From assembly GCA_027449025.1 (NCBI GenBank), contig DAIDMK010000020.1, forward strand, positions 1 through 48,214: 48,214 nt of DNA, read 5' to 3'. The notes under the pieces are model-generated. The model was not told the origin of the DNA, did no database searches, and saw nothing but the letters and a program-made list of their open reading frames with translations. Each line of letters starts with the position of its first letter. The first letter of the stretch is position 1. This document shows, one piece after another, positions 45,939 through 48,214 of the stretch. Origin of the DNA: Lutibacter sp. GTDB lineage: Bacteria; Bacteroidota; Bacteroidia; Flavobacteriales; Flavobacteriaceae. The position numbers were made by a program, and so were the translations under genes.

Positions 45939-45982
45939 TTCCCCATTGTCCGCTTTAGCAGACATTTTCCCGAAGGGGAAAA
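45939..45982. repeat. Two inverted repeats upstream of the blaI-type operators
   Basis: TGTC-C-GC and GC-A-GACA pair around TTTA (45947-45964), and TTTTCCC pairs with GGGAAAA around GAAG (45965-45982); TTCCCC and GGGGAA could instead join the two. No T-run follows, so they are not terminators. Between here and 46055 the sequence is plain AT-rich DNA. Confidence 0.5.
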
Positions 45983-46054
45983 CTGCCTTCCATTAACTTT
46001 TCAATAAAAAAAATCTGTTCTGCCAATTAATTAATCCCAAAGAAATTATTTTTA

Positions 46055-46119
46055 AACTAAAAAATTAGTTTAAACTAAATATTTAGTTATATTTGTGTTG
46101 TTGAACTAAACACTTAGTT
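46055..46119 (+). promoter_or_regulatory. Three BlaI-type operators over the blaI promoter
   Basis: Three palindromes of the form AACTAA-N4-TTAGTT lie at 46055-46070 (N4 AAAA), 46073-46088 (ATAT) and 46104-46119 (ACAC). A TATATTTG box at 46088-46095 lies between the second and third. Occupied sites would cover the -33 region, the -7 edge and the transcription start, so the product should repress its own operon. Confidence 0.82.
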
Positions 46120-46124
46120 ATAAA

Positions 46125-46496
46125 ATGGAGATACAATTAACAAAAGCGGAAGAACAATTTATGCAAGTTTTATGGGACTTGGAAGAAGCTTCCGTGCAAG
46201 ACATCATAGACCAATTGCCCGAACCGAAACCAGCCTATAATACGGTTTCTACCATTATCAGAATTTTGGAAAATAAGGATTTTGTTTCACACAAAGCAAA
46301 GGGAAGAGGTTATATTTATTTTCCTTTAGTTTCAAAAACGATTTATAGCAACCAGAGTTTACAAAAAATTGTAGATGGTTATTTTGGAGGCTCGTTTAAA
46401 AGTATGGTTTCTTTTTTTGTAAATAAAAATGAAGTGGACTTAAAAGAATTGGATACCATATTAAAAATTATTAACGATAAAAAGACACAGAGATGA
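46125..46496 (+). CDS. BlaI/MecI/CopY-family repressor
   Basis: This 123-residue protein has a winged helix (LTKAEEQFMQVLWDLEEASV, then QPKPAYNTVSTIIRILENKDFV) and a C-terminal dimerisation helix, the BlaI fold. The pairing with a membrane metallopeptidase is the classical two-gene sensor arrangement, in which the peptidase inactivates the repressor after a signal. Three palindromes over the promoter fit autoregulation. The stop overlaps the next start by four bases (ATGA at 46493-46496). No beta-lactamase gene follows, so the regulated genes are probably elsewhere or are the pair itself. Confidence 0.92.
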   Translation: MEIQLTKAEEQFMQVLWDLEEASVQDIIDQLPEPKPAYNTVSTIIRILENKDFVSHKAKGRGYIYFPLVSKTIYSNQSLQKIVDGYFGGSFKSMVSFFVNKNEVDLKELDTILKIINDKKTQR

Positions 46497-48052
46497 TCAA
46501 TTACATAATTCAACTGCTACTTTTTCAAACCTTGTTTTTGGCGGTTTACGATTTGTTTTTACAAAAGGAAACATTCTTTAAATGGAACAGAATTTATTTA
46601 TTGGTGACGCCAATGTTGTCTTTTATTATTCCATTGCTAAAGCTTGAAAGTTTTCGGCAAACGGTTCCGCAGGATTATATGGTGTATTTGCCGGAAGTTG
46701 TTATAAATCCGCAAGTTTATATCGAAAAAAACTCCTCCCTTGAGATTATATTTGGCGCTGCAAGCATTATTTTTTATGTGGGAATGGGCTTGTTTTTTAT
46801 CTTATTTTTAGTTCGACTAACCAAAATATTAACATTAATCCATACTGGTAAAAGTATCAAAAAGGACGATTATACGTTAATTGTTTTAGATGAAAAACTA
46901 TCCGCTTTCTCATTTTTCAACTATATTTTTATCAATAATCATTTGTTGGAAAAACAGGATTTACAAATAATTCAACATGAATTAATTCATTGCAAACACC
47001 GACATACTTTGGATTTACTCTATTTTGAATTGTTGAAAATTGTGCTGTGGTTTAACCCAATGGTGTATGTATATCAAAAGCGGATTACCTTATTACACGA
47101 ATACATTTCGGATGCCGAGGTGGTAAAAGAAACTGATAAAACACATTATTTCAGTAAGTTATTGGCGGAAACTTTTAATGTGGAAAATATTTCCTTCATC
47201 AATCAATTTTTTAAACATTCATTAATTAAAAAAAGAATCGTTATGATCACAAAAGAAAAATCACAAAAAATGAAACAGTTAAAGTATTTATTAATCGCGC
47301 CATTATTGTTAGGGATGTTGGTGTTAAGTTCATTTGAAGAAAAATCAAAAGAAACTTTGGAGCAATTTCCTTTAATGATAAATGAAATTTTAAAGGAAGA
47401 TGTTTTACCCCAAGAATTGAATGCAAAAGAAAATGAAGCAATATTAAAAGTTTCTGATACCATTAATCCAGTTAAAATTGAAGACATTCCTTTTGCACTA
47501 ATTGAAAATGCACCTATTTTTCCTGGCTGTGAAGGAACTGAAGAAGAATTAAGAGCTTGTTTGCAAGATAAAATTTCCGCACATGTAAATGCTAACTTTA
47601 ATTCTGAAATGGCTAAAGGACTTGGATTAGAGGCTGGAGTCAAAAAAATATTTGTAATGTTTAAAATTGATAAAGACGGAAATATTGCTGAAGTGAAATC
47701 AAGAGCCCCACACGTAAAATTAGAAGAAGAAGCTATAAGAGTGATAAATAGTTTGCCAAAAATGATACCCGGAAAACAAAAAGGCGAGGCAGTCGGCGTA
47801 AAATATAGTTTGCCAATAGCTTTTAATGTTGAAGGTGAAAAACGAGATGCCAAGAAAACGAACTTTAATGATTTAGATTTAAAAGTGTTTCCGCTTATTA
47901 TTTTTGAAGGTAAGGAAATTTCTAAAGAAGAAATGCAAAAAATTAAACCGGAAAATATTAAAAGTATGGAAGTTTTTAAGGATGAAAATGCCATAAAAAA
48001 ATATGGGGATAAAGGTAAAAACGGGGTAATTATAATTACTAAAAAGCAGTAG
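46493..48052 (+). CDS. M56 membrane metallopeptidase fused to TonB-like and plug-like domains
   Basis: This 519-residue protein has membrane helices at about 1-20, 34-50 and 88-108, then the M56 zinc motif QHELIHCKH (His162, Glu163, His166) with HEYISDAEV at 202-210 for the third ligand. A fourth helix (264-280) leads to the periplasm. The next part (341-447: APIFPGCEG...LPKMIPGKQKGEAVGVKYSLPIAF) is a TonB C-terminal domain; the last 55 residues (SKEEMQKIKPENIKSMEVFKD, GDKGKNGVIIITKK) resemble the plug of TonB-dependent receptors. There is no penicillin-binding sensor domain as in BlaR1. It is translationally coupled to the BlaI-type gene and probably cleaves it or a partner on an envelope signal. 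Confidence 0.88.
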   Translation: MINYIIQLLLFQTLFLAVYDLFLQKETFFKWNRIYLLVTPMLSFIIPLLKLESFRQTVPQDYMVYLPEVVINPQVYIEKNSSLEIIFGAASIIFYVGMGLFFILFLVRLTKILTLIHTGKSIKKDDYTLIVLDEKLSAFSFFNYIFINNHLLEKQDLQIIQHELIHCKHRHTLDLLYFELLKIVLWFNPMVYVYQKRITLLHEYISDAEVVKETDKTHYFSKLLAETFNVENISFINQFFKHSLIKKRIVMITKEKSQKMKQLKYLLIAPLLLGMLVLSSFEEKSKETLEQFPLMINEILKEDVLPQELNAKENEAILKVSDTINPVKIEDIPFALIENAPIFPGCEGTEEELRACLQDKISAHVNANFNSEMAKGLGLEAGVKKIFVMFKIDKDGNIAEVKSRAPHVKLEEEAIRVINSLPKMIPGKQKGEAVGVKYSLPIAFNVEGEKRDAKKTNFNDLDLKVFPLIIFEGKEISKEEMQKIKPENIKSMEVFKDENAIKKYGDKGKNGVIIITKKQ

Positions 48053-48143
48053 CACACTTTGTACTCATTAGTTTTTGTGGTAAATCAACGTTTATAATAA
48101 CATGAAAAAGAAGATAGAACCTTGTTGATTATTTGATTAAAGA

Positions 48144-48174
48144 AGCCGTCTCACAACTAGAGACGGTTTTTTTT
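48144..48174 (+). terminator. Terminator after the blaI/M56 operon
   Basis: CCGTCTC and GAGACGG pair around ACAACTA, followed by eight T's. It closes the two-gene unit about 90 bp after the stop; nothing else is visible to the window edge. Confidence 0.88.
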
Positions 48175-48214
48175 GTACATTTATTTGGAAGTTTTATTAG
48201 TTTTTTGTATCTTT

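Noticed and set aside
47203-48057. Long open frame on the minus strand under the M56 gene
   Set aside because: It is a shadow of the M56 coding frame: Ser/Phe/Ile-rich composition, no family resemblance and opposite to a well-supported gene.

Overview
The window looks like an ordinary chromosomal segment of a member of the Bacteroidota, most probably a gliding Flavobacteriaceae. It carries the complete gldK-gldL-gldM-gldN operon (core of the type IX secretion/gliding motor), AT-rich DNA, several promoters with the Bacteroidota -7 element TAnnTTTG, lipoproteins with short lipoboxes, signal peptides ending in Ala-Gln, and gene orders I recall from flavobacteria (topA, arginase-family gene, gldKLMN; miaB divergent from topA; lptE-TPR-secG-groES-groEL). 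I see no tRNA or rRNA gene, insertion sequence, prophage, CRISPR array or plasmid function. I did not recognise the genus.

Layout. 1-2340: a lipoprotein cut by the window edge, glutaminyl-peptide cyclotransferase and ribosomal protein L31 type B. 2447-5990: a more accessory-looking island with a three-part regulator (DUF4242, cyclase-like domain, AraC helix-turn-helix), a small cupin-like protein, a covalent-FAD oxidoreductase and the decayed start of a secreted-protein gene. 6092-13316, minus strand: an M49-like metalloprotease lipoprotein overlapping an MscS channel, the radical SAM protein YgiQ, a LysM glucosaminidase and an ACC-deaminase-like PLP enzyme. 13307-25174: ABC-F ATPase, DUF983 protein, FAD oxidoreductase, gldN-M-L-K, an arginase-family protein and topA. 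25399-32014, plus strand: miaB, a sigma-54-type activator, lptE, a TPR protein, secG, groES and groEL. 32267-43860: RidA, a serine hydrolase, a beta-CASP RNase, a HerA-like ATPase, queE, a carboxypeptidase-regulatory-like protein, peptidyl-dipeptidase and small secreted proteins. 43942-48174: lysS, a candidate small RNA, and a blaI-type repressor with an M56/TonB-like partner.

How genes work together. The gld genes form one promoter-to-terminator unit for the secretion motor. Envelope biogenesis is spread through the window: lptE (LPS export), secG (translocon), the glucosaminidase (peptidoglycan), MscS (turgor) and glutaminyl cyclase, which would cap the Gln left at the N-terminus of many exported proteins; several substrates fitting this rule are visible here. 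The blaI/M56 pair is preceded by three identical-pattern palindromes that overlap its promoter and so is probably autoregulated.

The least explained signals are not proteins. One is a 94-nt promoter-to-terminator unit with four hairpins and no reading frame between lysS and blaI. Another is a pair of approximately 100-bp dispersed elements whose internal hairpin arms differ in sequence but keep pairing. A third is two promoters placed so close to the start codon (ygiQ, queE) that the mRNAs may be leaderless. Positions of short sites were read by eye and may be off by one base.
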